Notes: generated by a model from the sequence alone, not told the origin. Counted from the stretch's first letter, positions 1 to 5,324 are shown. The stretch: DNA of 5,887 nucleotides from Balneolales bacterium (GCA_007127665.1 SKYY01000198.1:1-5887), one strand, 5' to 3'. Translations and numbers: made by a program.

Positions 1-422
1 CCATCCGGACTGTATTGCAGGTTGGCAATGGCGCTGTCAAATTCCGTGATTTGGGCAGCCCCGGACCCATCCGGTTTCATCTCCCAGAACTGTCCGCCAC
101 GCAGAAATCCGATGCGCCGGCCATCCGGACGCCAGACGGGTGAACCGGCCGACGGGCTCTGCGTTAGCTTGACTGAATCTCCTCCGTCGGTCGGAGCCGA
201 GTAAATATAGGTGGTACCGCTGTTGTCATCCACCGACATCCGGGTAACAGTGAATAGCACGGTGGATCCGTCCGGCGAAACCACGGGCGATCCCACCCGC
301 CCAAGTTCGAGCATTTTTTCCGGCGTGAGCCCGGTCTGGGCGGACAATGAAACGGTTCCGGTCAGCAGCAGCGTCAGTAACAGAACGGCAATACGGGTCA
401 GATAATTAAGAGGATTCATCAT
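1..422 (-). CDS. Exported S9-family (prolyl oligopeptidase-like) peptidase, N-terminal part only
   Basis: The visible 140 residues begin with a signal peptide: a short basic n-region with Arg10, a Leu-rich core at about 11-22, and a plausible signal peptidase I cut after Ala28 (LSA|QTG). The mature protein opens with [15 protein letters not shown], then SPDG near residue 49, WRPDG near 98, KPDG near 117 and YSPDG at the window edge. This repeated xPDG pattern is typical of PD40/WD40-like beta-propeller blades. An [13 protein letters not shown] opening followed by SPDG is characteristic of secreted S9 peptidases (dipeptidyl-/acylaminoacyl-peptidase type), whose catalytic alpha/beta-hydrolase domain would lie beyond position 1. 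These enzymes act in the periplasm or outside the cell on oligopeptides. The start is an ATG-ATG doublet (422 or 419) without a good Shine-Dalgarno. The gene lies 76 nt downstream of the toxin gene. The catalytic domain is not visible, so a TolB-like propeller protein remains an alternative. Confidence 0.78.
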   Translation of the reverse strand, partial: MMNPLNYLTRIAVLLLTLLLTGTVSLSAQTGLTPEKMLELGRVGSPVVSPDGSTVLFTVTRMSVDDNSGTTYIYSAPTDGGDSVKLTQSPSAGSPVWRPDGRRIGFLRGGQFWEMKPDGSGAAQITEFDSAIANLQYSPD

Positions 423-462
423 GAGAGGGGCTGGATTTGCTGAAAAAGTTGCGATAAGTGGC

Positions 463-478
463 CAGGCATTTCGGCCTG
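463..478 (-). terminator. Weak hairpin after the toxin gene, possible terminator
   Basis: A 5-bp GC-rich stem (CAGGC/GCCTG, 463-467 with 474-478) closes a 6-nt loop, 20-odd bases after the toxin stop codon. On the minus strand a run of five T follows only about 14 nt later. It is therefore not a canonical intrinsic terminator and may simply be an intercistronic hairpin before the peptidase gene. Confidence 0.25.
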
Positions 479-498
479 CCCGCAAAATAGCAAAACAC

Positions 499-924
499 TC
501 ACTCATAATCGCCAAGCCACTGCACATATTCGCCATATTTCGTTCCCGCAAACGTCCGGTACAACCGGACGTCCGCCGTGATAAGCGGAATTTGGGTGAT
601 CTGCGCAGGTATCACATACAGACAGTCGTAGTACCCGATTTTCTTTTCCAGCGCCAGATCCAGTGCAAGGTCACGATACTTCGCCGACTTCAAAACCTCG
701 ACCGGCAATGCCCGCAGCGCCCTGATCATCTGCTTTACTTCAACATCCGCCAGCAACTTTTTTCTCGAAAGCTTCGACAGCACACTGTTCATTTCCAGGA
801 AAAAATAATCGGGTACAATGAAGCCAGTGTCACTATGCAACAAAATATCGGCCTGTTCCGTCAGCTCCTCTTCCCGGAAAAACCACTTCACCGCAACACT
901 GGCATCCAGAATGCACTGAGTCAT
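499..924 (-). CDS. vapC: VapC-like PIN-domain ribonuclease toxin
   Basis: The 141-residue protein has the length and layout of a VapC toxin. The four acidic residues of the PIN active site are all visible: Asp7 in the first strand (ILDAS), Glu44 (FFLEMNSVL), Asp100 (YYDCLYV) and Asp118 (ITADVRLY). In this family they bind Mg2+/Mn2+ and cleave RNA, commonly tRNA or rRNA; the actual target cannot be read from sequence. The preceding gene encodes a ribbon-helix-helix antitoxin, so the pair forms a type II toxin-antitoxin module. I chose the ATG at 924 because PIN domains normally begin within a few residues of the first strand (MTQCILDAS). A second in-frame ATG at 948 has a much better Shine-Dalgarno (GGGAGG, 9 nt) and would add MTRRSKKR, so the start is open. 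Catalytic residues are intact, so the toxin is probably functional. Confidence 0.87.
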   Translation of the reverse strand: MTQCILDASVAVKWFFREEELTEQADILLHSDTGFIVPDYFFLEMNSVLSKLSRKKLLADVEVKQMIRALRALPVEVLKSAKYRDLALDLALEKKIGYYDCLYVIPAQITQIPLITADVRLYRTFAGTKYGEYVQWLGDYE

Positions 925-957
925 GCGTTTTTTACTTCTCCGCGTCATTTGCCTCAT

Positions 958-963
958 CCTCCC
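958..963 (-). promoter_or_regulatory. Shine-Dalgarno that supports an alternative toxin start at 948
   Basis: The minus strand reads GGGAGG here, with the GGAGG core 9 nt upstream of the in-frame ATG at 948. The ATG at 924 is preceded only by GGAG at 13 nt. This site argues for the longer toxin form, against the family-based start at 924. Confidence 0.5.
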
Positions 964-991
964 GGGGTCAGCAGCCACCCTTTTCTTTCTT

Positions 992-1231
992 TCACCGGTC
1001 CCTGTCCTCTCTCAGGATTTTCATGAGGTCTGGGGCACTCTTTTTGCCTGTTTCATAGGAAACCCTGGCCTCCGCTATCATGGAAATGGCTTCTTCTCTC
1101 GTGGATGTACCGGCAGACTCCTCCAAAATAGACTTTATTTCGGCATTCATGGACCTGCTATTGGCCATTGCCCTTTTCTTCAGCCATTCAAGCGTGTTTT
1201 CATCAAGGTTTCTGATAAGTATGTCAGCCAT
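992..1231 (-). CDS. vapB: FitA/VapB-like ribbon-helix-helix antitoxin
   Basis: The 79-residue protein starts MADILIRNLDENTLEWLKKR and continues with MNAEIKSILEE. This is the pattern of a FitA/VapB (Arc-type) ribbon-helix-helix domain: a short beta strand (DILIRNL), then helix A (ENTLEWLKKRAMAN) and helix B (SMNAEIKSILEE). Such proteins dimerise, bind the operon's own operator with the paired strands, and neutralise the toxin with their C-terminus. Here residues about 42-79 (two charged helices ending EDRDR) would be the toxin-binding part. The gene precedes the PIN toxin by 67 nt (43 nt if the toxin starts at 948). The ATG at 1231 was chosen because the domain begins immediately after it. No Shine-Dalgarno is visible, and an upstream in-frame ATG at 1264 would add non-conserved residues. 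Autoregulation is likely given the operator-like DNA directly upstream. Confidence 0.85.
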   Translation of the reverse strand: MADILIRNLDENTLEWLKKRAMANSRSMNAEIKSILEESAGTSTREEAISMIAEARVSYETGKKSAPDLMKILREDRDR

Positions 1232-1246
1232 GATCGTGGGGGTATA

Positions 1247-1271
1247 GTGATAGTGTGATATCATAATGATA
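1247..1271. promoter_or_regulatory. Candidate antitoxin operator
   Basis: The sequence contains a direct repeat GTGATA at 1247-1252 and 1255-1260 (8-bp spacing), running into a perfect 13-bp palindrome TATCATAATGATA at 1259-1271. The palindrome covers the -10 box. Tandem short half-sites overlapping the promoter are what ribbon-helix-helix repressors typically bind. Binding by this antitoxin is inferred. Confidence 0.5.
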
Positions 1272-1294
1272 GCAATTTTTGTGAGTATTTTCAA
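1266..1294 (-). promoter_or_regulatory. Sigma70-like promoter of the vapBC pair
   Basis: On the minus strand the sequence is TTGAAA (1289-1294), a 17-bp spacer and TATCAT (1266-1271). This matches the sigma70 consensus well with ideal spacing. Transcription would start near 1259, about 28 nt before the antitoxin ATG at 1231. If the host uses a Bacteroidetes-type sigma factor, the consensus would differ. Confidence 0.6.
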
Positions 1295-1330
1295 GTATCT
1301 ATTTTACAGATCCTGAACTTGCAAAATACT
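1284..1330 (-). repeat. Imperfect 13-bp inverted repeat between the oxidoreductase operon and vapBC
   Basis: The left arm AGTATTTTCAAGT (1284-1296) pairs with the right arm ACTTGCAAAATACT (1317-1330) with a single bulged base. Inside is a second 4-bp stem, ATCT/AGAT (1297-1300 with 1308-1311). The structure begins 7 nt after the gamma-subunit stop codon, so in the operon mRNA it would form a long AU-rich stem-loop at the 3' end. No U-tract follows, so it is not a textbook terminator. It also overlaps the vapB -35 box. Confidence 0.55.
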
Positions 1331-1337
1331 TACACTG

Positions 1338-1904
1338 CTATCCCTGCCCGTTTAGTGCTCCGGCCTTCTCCTGCATCAGCTCCATACCCTTGCGGATCGC
1401 CTGCTCATTGAGTGGAATGAGATGGTGGTAGCGCTCTGGCAGCACTTTCTCCAGTCCCCTGATCACATTTTCCACTTCCAGCACCGGCTTGACCGCCAAC
1501 AGTCCTCCGATCACGATCATGTTGAATACCTTGGTGTTTTTCATGCGGACCGACTCATCATAGGCCGCCAGCGAACGCACTTCAACATCCGTGCGCTCCG
1601 GCATACGCGTCATGCCATTTTCCTCAAAAAGCAGCAATCCACCCGGCTTAACGGCTTTCTCAAACTTGTCCATAGACGGCTGGTTGAGCACAATCGCTGT
1701 ATCAAACTCTGTCAGCACCGGCGAACTGATCGCTTCGTCGCTCAGAATGACGGTACAGTTGGCCGTCCCGCCACGCATTTCCGGTCCATACGACGGCATC
1801 CAGCTCACTTCCAGTTCCTGCATCACCCCGCCATAGCACAAAATCTGTCCCATCGAGAGCACTCCCTGTCCGCCAAAACCTGCGATGATCATCTCTTCAG
1901 TCAT
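1338..1904 (-). CDS. 2-oxoacid:ferredoxin oxidoreductase, gamma subunit
   Basis: The 188-residue protein is the catalytic gamma domain found in pyruvate/2-oxoacid ferredoxin oxidoreductases. It begins MIIAGFGGQGV (the glycine-rich turn at residues 9-15), followed by the conserved VSWMPSYGPEMRGG segment (33-46), ANCTVILSDEAISSP, an IVLNQPSMDKF block near 95 and the MKNTKVFNMIVIGGLL block in the second half. In this family the gamma domain helps bind coenzyme A and completes the alpha-beta-gamma catalytic unit. It is the last gene of the four-gene operon and is equivalent to KorC/OorC, or to the gamma part of Vor enzymes. An AAGGAA Shine-Dalgarno at 1912-1917, 7 nt from the ATG, fixes the start and is the best ribosome site in the operon. 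Length is normal for a free-standing gamma subunit. Substrate cannot be told from this subunit. Confidence 0.9.
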   Translation of the reverse strand: MTEEMIIAGFGGQGVLSMGQILCYGGVMQELEVSWMPSYGPEMRGGTANCTVILSDEAISSPVLTEFDTAIVLNQPSMDKFEKAVKPGGLLLFEENGMTRMPERTDVEVRSLAAYDESVRMKNTKVFNMIVIGGLLAVKPVLEVENVIRGLEKVLPERYHHLIPLNEQAIRKGMELMQEKAGALNGQG

Positions 1905-1983
1905 ATCGAAATTCCTTTACGTTCAGTGGTAAATCCATTTTTTCTGCATTGAACCTGTTTTTTTCAGGCAATTTCTGCAACAT
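1897..1983 (-). CDS. Possible 28-residue small ORF between beta and gamma subunits
   Basis: This small ORF fills most of the 96-nt gap between the beta and gamma genes. It starts with ATG 17 nt after the beta stop, has a weak AGG 5 nt upstream, and its TGA lies 5 nt inside the gamma coding region (8-nt overlap with the gamma ATG). The peptide is highly charged (Lys/Glu/Arg/Asp), with no signal or membrane segment. I recognise no family. The arrangement would allow translational coupling to gamma, but an ORF this short is easily a chance event. Confidence 0.2.
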   Translation of the reverse strand: MLQKLPEKNRFNAEKMDLPLNVKEFRYD

Positions 1984-2000
1984 CTTTACCTGTTCGCCTT

Positions 2001-2798
2001 CTAACGGCCGTCCTTCCCGCCGTTCACAAGCCCTTTCCCCGGCACCTTGATATCCCCGAGCGGGTAAAACGGGAACATGTTCTCCTCCATCCACTTGTTG
2101 GAGTCCACCGGGTTCATCTTCCAGCCGGACGGGCAGTTCGAAACCACCTCCACCAGGCAGGTCCCTTTGTTCTCCTTCTGGTACTCCAGCGCCTTCTTCA
2201 TCGCCCGCCTGGCCTTCCGCGCATTGCCCGGCGTATGCACCGACTGCCGGGTCACGTAATACGTCCCGGGCAGCTGCGCCACCAGTTCGGTGATCTTCAG
2301 CGGATTGCCCATGGTCTTTACATCGCGCCCCATCGGACACGTCGAGCTCTTCATGCCGGGCAGCGTGGTCGGCGCCATCTGTCCGCCCGTCATGCCGTAA
2401 ATCCCGTTATTGATGAACACGATGAGGATATTCTCCCCGCGGTTGCACGCGTGGATGGTCTCGGACGTGCCGATCGCGGCCAGATCCCCATCCCCCTGGT
2501 AGGTAAAGACATACTTTTCCGGGAGGACGCGCTTGATGCCGGTCGCCACGGCCGGTGCCCTTCCGTGTGCCGCCTCCTGCATATCAACATTCAGGTAATA
2601 GTAGGCCAGCACCGAGCATCCAACGGGCGCAACGCCTATGGTTTCGCTCTGGATTCCCAGCTCGTCAATGGCCTCTGCCAACATCCGGTGCGCCGTTCCA
2701 TGCCCGCATCCCGGACAATAGTGCAGTTCCCGGTCGGTCATGACCTCGGTCTTCTTGTAGACCAGGTTTTCAGGGCTGATGATCGATTGTTCTGCCAT
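2001..2798 (-). CDS. 2-oxoacid:ferredoxin oxidoreductase, beta (TPP-binding) subunit
   Basis: The 265-residue protein holds the thiamine diphosphate site and the internal iron-sulfur cluster. The TPP motif is QGDGDLAAIG (Gly102-Asp103-Gly104) continuing to NNGIYGMTGGQ at 130-140, where Asp and Asn coordinate Mg2+. Cluster ligands expected by analogy with KorB-type beta subunits are Cys28 and Cys31 (CPGCGHG), Cys61 (APVGCSVL) and Cys222 (SNCPSGW); all are present. The section TTLPGMKSST, then GRD, and the C-terminal MEENMFPFYPLGD are typical of Vor/Kor beta chains. With alpha and gamma it decarboxylates a 2-oxoacid and passes electrons to the delta ferredoxin. The gene follows alpha after 123 nt, and only a weak GGAA precedes its ATG. 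Symbols differ between organisms (korB/oorB, or part of vorA), so none is assigned. Substrate, branched-chain 2-oxoacid or 2-oxoglutarate, is inferred from the alpha subunit. Confidence 0.93.
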   Translation of the reverse strand: MAEQSIISPENLVYKKTEVMTDRELHYCPGCGHGTAHRMLAEAIDELGIQSETIGVAPVGCSVLAYYYLNVDMQEAAHGRAPAVATGIKRVLPEKYVFTYQGDGDLAAIGTSETIHACNRGENILIVFINNGIYGMTGGQMAPTTLPGMKSSTCPMGRDVKTMGNPLKITELVAQLPGTYYVTRQSVHTPGNARKARRAMKKALEYQKENKGTCLVEVVSNCPSGWKMNPVDSNKWMEENMFPFYPLGDIKVPGKGLVNGGKDGR

Positions 2799-2921
2799 AA
2801 TATTTCCGCTGTTGCTGTTTTGTTTTAATGTTCTGGTGGATGGGGTTTTAGGCTGCCAGTCCGGTTTTGCCGCATCCAGCCGGCCGACACGGTATCGCAG
2901 GTCCGTCCGTCGCGGAACCCC
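2799..2921 (-). other. Intercistronic gap, alpha to beta
   Basis: The 123 nt between the alpha stop and beta start contain no ORF with features of a gene. One possible GC-rich stem (GGCTG near 2851, CAGCC near 2877) is followed by an A-rich stretch leading into the beta start. No terminator and no internal promoter stand out, so co-transcription is the simplest reading. Confidence 0.4.
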
Positions 2922-4019
2922 TCACTCCGCTTGCGCCGGCTGTTTCTTGTGCCACTCTTCAAGCCGTGACTCCAGCGCCTTCAGGGTCTCATCCGGGCCC
3001 GGTATCATGCCGCCGAACCGTCCGAAATGCTCCACGGGCGTGCGTCCGTTAACCGCCAGCCGCACATCCTCCACCATCTGGCCGGCATTCATCTCCACGG
3101 TGAGCATGCCGCTTACCTGTCCGGCCAGCCGCCGGACCTCATCCACCGGAAACGGGTAGAGGGTGATAGGCCTGAGCAGACCGGCGCGGATTCCCTTCAT
3201 GCGCGCCAGGTCCATCGCCTTGCGCGCGATCCGCGCACTGGATCCGAACGCCACGAACAGCACTTCGGCATCCTCGCAGCGGTACGACTCAAACCGCACC
3301 TCGTTCTTCTCCACTTCGCGATACTTGGCCTGAAGCCGGAGGTTTACCTGTTCCATATCCTCCGACTCCAGATGCAGCGAGGTGACAACGGTGCTCTTCT
3401 CGCCGGGCTTTTTGCCCCGCGTGGCCCACTCTGGCGCTTCGCTGAGCCGGGGCTGCTGCTCGAACAGCTCCACCTTCTCCATCATCTGCCCGATGATGCC
3501 GTCGGTAAGGATCATCACCGGGTTGCGGTACCTGAACGCCAGGTCAAAGGCCAGGCGCATGAAATCGACACTCTCCTGCACGGTGGACGGAGCCAGCACA
3601 ATGAGCTTGTAGTCGCCGTGTCCACCCCCTTTTACCGCCTGGAAATAGTCGGACTGTGACGGCTGGATGGTCGCCAGTCCCGGCCCGGCCCGAACCACGT
3701 TCACGATCACGCACGGCAATTCCGCCCCGGCCAGGTACGATATCCCCTCCATCTTGAGGCTGATGCCCGGACTCGACGACGACGTCAGCGCCCGTTTGCC
3801 GCATCCCGCGGCTCCGTAAACCATGTTGATCGACGCAATTTCACTCTCGGCCTGGAGCACCTGCATGCCGGTACGTTCGGCCGTATTGGCACTCATCAGG
3901 TACTCGATGATCTCCGATTGCGGGGTAATGGGATATCCGAAATAGGCATCCACGCCGGCCAGTATGGCGGCTTCCGCCATGGCCTCGTTGCCTTTCATGA
4001 GTCTGATTTCTTTTGTCAT
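2922..4019 (-). CDS. vorB: 2-oxoacid:ferredoxin oxidoreductase, alpha subunit (VorB-like)
   Basis: The 365-residue protein is the alpha chain, with the TPP pyrimidine-binding domain first. LMKGNEAMAEAAILAG leads to FGYPITPQSEI (27-37), then LQAESEIASINM (55-66), whose Glu is the expected activator of the TPP aminopyrimidine. TSSSSPGISL lies near 79-88 and GPGLATIQPSQSDYF at 112-126. The GGGHGDYKLIVLAPSTVQE segment (131-149) is a strong signature of chains annotated as 3-methyl-2-oxobutanoate dehydrogenase subunit VorB. The second half (from about 245) is the transketolase C-terminal-like domain (AEVLFVAFGSSARIARKAM) ending LEEWHKKQ. Reaction if VOR: 2-oxoisovalerate + CoA + oxidised ferredoxin to isobutyryl-CoA + CO2 + reduced ferredoxin, in the cytoplasm. 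A 2-oxoglutarate (KorA) role is the main alternative because the gene order matches korDABC. Full length, no defects. Only a weak GGA site precedes the ATG. Confidence 0.93.
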   Translation of the reverse strand: MTKEIRLMKGNEAMAEAAILAGVDAYFGYPITPQSEIIEYLMSANTAERTGMQVLQAESEIASINMVYGAAGCGKRALTSSSSPGISLKMEGISYLAGAELPCVIVNVVRAGPGLATIQPSQSDYFQAVKGGGHGDYKLIVLAPSTVQESVDFMRLAFDLAFRYRNPVMILTDGIIGQMMEKVELFEQQPRLSEAPEWATRGKKPGEKSTVVTSLHLESEDMEQVNLRLQAKYREVEKNEVRFESYRCEDAEVLFVAFGSSARIARKAMDLARMKGIRAGLLRPITLYPFPVDEVRRLAGQVSGMLTVEMNAGQMVEDVRLAVNGRTPVEHFGRFGGMIPGPDETLKALESRLEEWHKKQPAQAE

Positions 4020-4187
4020 CTGCTTACATCCATTTCGATTCTTACGTTCAGAATGAACTCACATGCCGGGATTACATCTTTTCCTGTATGTCATCCCGAT
4101 ACTGTCATGTTCGTAGCGCTTCGCGACCATCGGTTCATGGCCACACTGTTGCAACCTCGCGGTTGTTCTCATGCTTACGTTTCGTTG
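4020..4187 (-). other. Structured intercistronic gap, delta to alpha
   Basis: The 168-nt gap separates the ferredoxin and alpha genes. On the transcribed strand it contains a stem CAACC-GCGA-GGTTG (4152-4165), whose loop is a GNRA tetraloop, and a CG-rich stem-loop near 4111-4125. It also carries the short inverted repeat GTTCA/TGAAC at 4046-4058 and a copy of ACTGTCATGTTCGT at 4101-4114 that recurs near 5405. No T-run follows the hairpins, so these are not obvious terminators. The gap may set the stoichiometry between the small ferredoxin and the larger subunits; that is inference. Confidence 0.45.
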
Positions 4188-4403
4188 TTACTTGACCCGA
4201 TAGACTTTGATTACGGCATCCGGACAAACAATGGCGCAGTTGGCGCAGCCGGTGCAGTCAGAATTCACTTTCACGGTATACTGATAGCCCTTAGCGTTCA
4301 CTTTCTTGCTCATTTCGAGCACATCCTTGGGACACGCATCCAGACAAACCTGACAACCCTTGCATCTTTCGATGTCGATGATAATGTCTCCCTTTGCTGC
4401 CAT
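4188..4403 (-). CDS. Delta subunit: 2x[4Fe-4S] ferredoxin of the 2-oxoacid oxidoreductase
   Basis: The 71-residue protein has two complete cluster motifs: Cys14-x2-Cys17-x2-Cys20-x3-Cys24-Pro and Cys50-x2-Cys53-x2-Cys56-x3-Cys60-Pro. This is a bacterial-type 2x[4Fe-4S] ferredoxin. As the first gene of the operon, directly before alpha, it matches the delta subunit (KorD/OorD/VorC-type) that takes electrons from the TPP site of the beta subunit and passes them to soluble ferredoxin. The linker between the motifs contains the short NAKGYQYTVKV strand pair common in these delta chains. I chose the ATG at 4403; a TTG two codons upstream (4409) is less likely. There is no clear Shine-Dalgarno, but a good promoter lies 30 nt upstream. 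All eight ligands are present, so it should be functional. Confidence 0.93.
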   Translation of the reverse strand: MAAKGDIIIDIERCKGCQVCLDACPKDVLEMSKKVNAKGYQYTVKVNSDCTGCANCAIVCPDAVIKVYRVK

Positions 4404-4432
4404 ATACAAGATAATTAGGAGTAAACCTGTGC

Positions 4433-4460
4433 TTTATAGGGAAGCGCTTCCAGCTGTCAG
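4433..4460 (-). promoter_or_regulatory. Promoter of the oxidoreductase operon
   Basis: The minus strand shows CTGACA (4455-4460), a 16-bp spacer and TATAAA (4433-4438), 30 nt before the ferredoxin ATG. An A8 tract at 4479-4486, about 18 bp upstream of the -35, resembles an UP element. The match is good for sigma70, but host promoter rules are unknown. Confidence 0.5.
4440..4451. promoter_or_regulatory. Perfect 12-bp palindrome in the promoter spacer, candidate operator
   Basis: GGAAGCGCTTCC is a perfect palindrome with a central CG lying between the -35 and -10 boxes. A related AAGCGCT occurs at 4467-4473, centred 25 bp upstream. LacI-family repressors favour exactly this kind of CG-centred palindrome. 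The regulator itself is not in this window. Confidence 0.45.
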
Positions 4461-4548
4461 CCGACCAAGCGCTAGTTCTTTTTTTTATTGACGATATACG
4501 TTGGTGCAATTCGTTGATGTGTTACCCCAAGATGGTGCTTTCCGGAGT

Positions 4549-4567
4549 AAAAAAACAAGTTTTTTTT
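4549..4567. repeat. A7-CAAG-T8 inverted repeat
   Basis: Seven A, the four bases CAAG and eight T form an all-A:T stem on either strand (CUUG loop in the minus-strand RNA). It could act as a weak bidirectional terminator separating the DJ-1 gene from the oxidoreductase operon, or as bent DNA upstream of the operon promoter. The GC-rich stem expected of an intrinsic terminator is missing. Confidence 0.4.
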
Positions 4568-4711
4568 GAAGCTTTCAATCGCACTCTCTGCAAATAATAT
4601 TACACCTGATTCTAAAGATATGATGAAGCGCCTTTTTCTTGACCGGGTGGATGCGTTCGGTGGCAGAGCGAAAAACGGGGCTCATGCCTGAGTATTTTGA
4701 GATGGTGGAAA

Positions 4712-4733
4712 CCGCGTAGTCCGGCAGGCGCGG
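4712..4733 (-). terminator. Weak hairpin after the DJ-1/PfpI gene
   Basis: A 5-bp all-GC stem (CCGCG/CGCGG, 4712-4716 with 4729-4733) and a 12-nt loop lie 6 nt after the stop codon. On the minus strand it is followed by only three T, so an intrinsic terminator is doubtful. Confidence 0.25.
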
Positions 4734-4739
4734 GGTGGC

Positions 4740-5324
4740 TCAGCGGAATCTCATTTCGTGCCTTACCGCGTCGACATTGTCCCTACCGGTCAGCATTTCC
4801 AGAAGCGTGAACGCGACATCCAGGGCCGTTTCGGGTCCGGTCGACGTGATGACATTACCGTCCACCACCAGCCGTTCATCCAGTACCTTTGCGCCAAATT
4901 CCGCCAGCTCCTTTCTCCGTGATCCATCCGGCAGGTCGTACGTGGTGGCTTTGCGGCCCTTAAGGATCCCCGACCTGCCGACGGGAAGCGCTCCGACACA
5001 TACGGCAGCAACGGGCTTTTTATCCCGGTCAAACGCCCGGATTACGTCCAGAAACCGTTCGTCGTAGACATCCTCATAGAAACCCGCCGATTCAAATCCA
5101 CCCGGAATGGCCAGCGCATCAAATGTTTTGCTGTCGATGGCGGTCAAACCCGCTTCCGGACGCACGATCAGGTTCCAGGTACACGATATTTCCGGACGGA
5201 GCGCCGCCGTCACCACTTGCACAGGTGCTGAGCCCACTTCCCGACTCCATCCCATCACATCGGTGAACACACTCGCTTCATAGGCCTCAAAACCCTGCGG
5301 TAAAAAAAGAAGTACTTTTTTCAT
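4740..5324 (-). CDS. DJ-1/PfpI (ThiJ) family protein
   Basis: The 194-residue single-domain protein has the family's Rossmann-like layout. It begins KKVLLFLPQGFEAYEASVF, with Glu16 matching the conserved acidic partner of the active cysteine. DALAIPGGFES follows near 69-79, then the nucleophile elbow AAVCVGALPVG with Cys109, and GRKATTYD afterwards. The C-terminal part contains VVDGNVITSTGPETALDVAFTLLEML, the typical closing strand and helix. Members include glyoxalase III/deglycase-like enzymes, chaperones and peptidase-like proteins; the substrate here cannot be assigned. The position often occupied by the third active-site residue (His126 in human DJ-1) is Tyr in ATTYD. Length is normal and nothing looks broken. 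It is on the same strand as the oxidoreductase operon but separated by about 340 bp, so it is probably its own unit. No Shine-Dalgarno and only weak promoter candidates precede the ATG. Confidence 0.9.
   Translation of the reverse strand: MKKVLLFLPQGFEAYEASVFTDVMGWSREVGSAPVQVVTAALRPEISCTWNLIVRPEAGLTAIDSKTFDALAIPGGFESAGFYEDVYDERFLDVIRAFDRDKKPVAAVCVGALPVGRSGILKGRKATTYDLPDGSRRKELAEFGAKVLDERLVVDGNVITSTGPETALDVAFTLLEMLTGRDNVDAVRHEMRFR

Larger units (their letters stand above)
4410..4739. other. 330-bp intergenic region upstream of the oxidoreductase operon
   Basis: No convincing gene is present. Near the operon it holds the promoter and palindrome described separately. The middle holds an A7-CAAG-T8 inverted repeat (4549-4567) abutting a TTGAA/TTCAA palindrome (4566-4578). 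A 36-codon minus-strand ORF (4575-4685) lacks a ribosome site and is probably chance. The right end holds a weak GC hairpin just after the DJ-1 stop. Confidence 0.6.

Noticed and set aside
421..1026. Long plus-strand reading frame opposite vapC
   Set aside because: It is the antisense shadow of a clear PIN-domain gene, and its translation shows no domain or signal.
2071..2080. GAACATGTTC perfect 10-bp palindrome
   Set aside because: It lies inside the conserved EENMFPF codons of the beta subunit and is explained by coding.
1984..2340. Upstream part of a same-strand, out-of-frame reading frame inside the beta subunit gene
   Set aside because: It overlaps conserved beta-subunit coding sequence and its Gly/Glu/Arg-rich translation is typical of frame-shifted GC-rich codons. 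Only the last 28 codons lie outside beta and are reported separately.
4575..4685. 36-codon minus-strand ORF between the DJ-1 gene and the oxidoreductase operon
   Set aside because: No ribosome site and no recognisable features; its length is within chance expectation for an intergenic region.
4729..4748. GGGTGGCTCAGCGG string resembling the start of a tRNA D-arm
   Set aside because: No anticodon arm, T-arm or acceptor pairing follows, and the bases are the 3' end of the DJ-1/PfpI gene.
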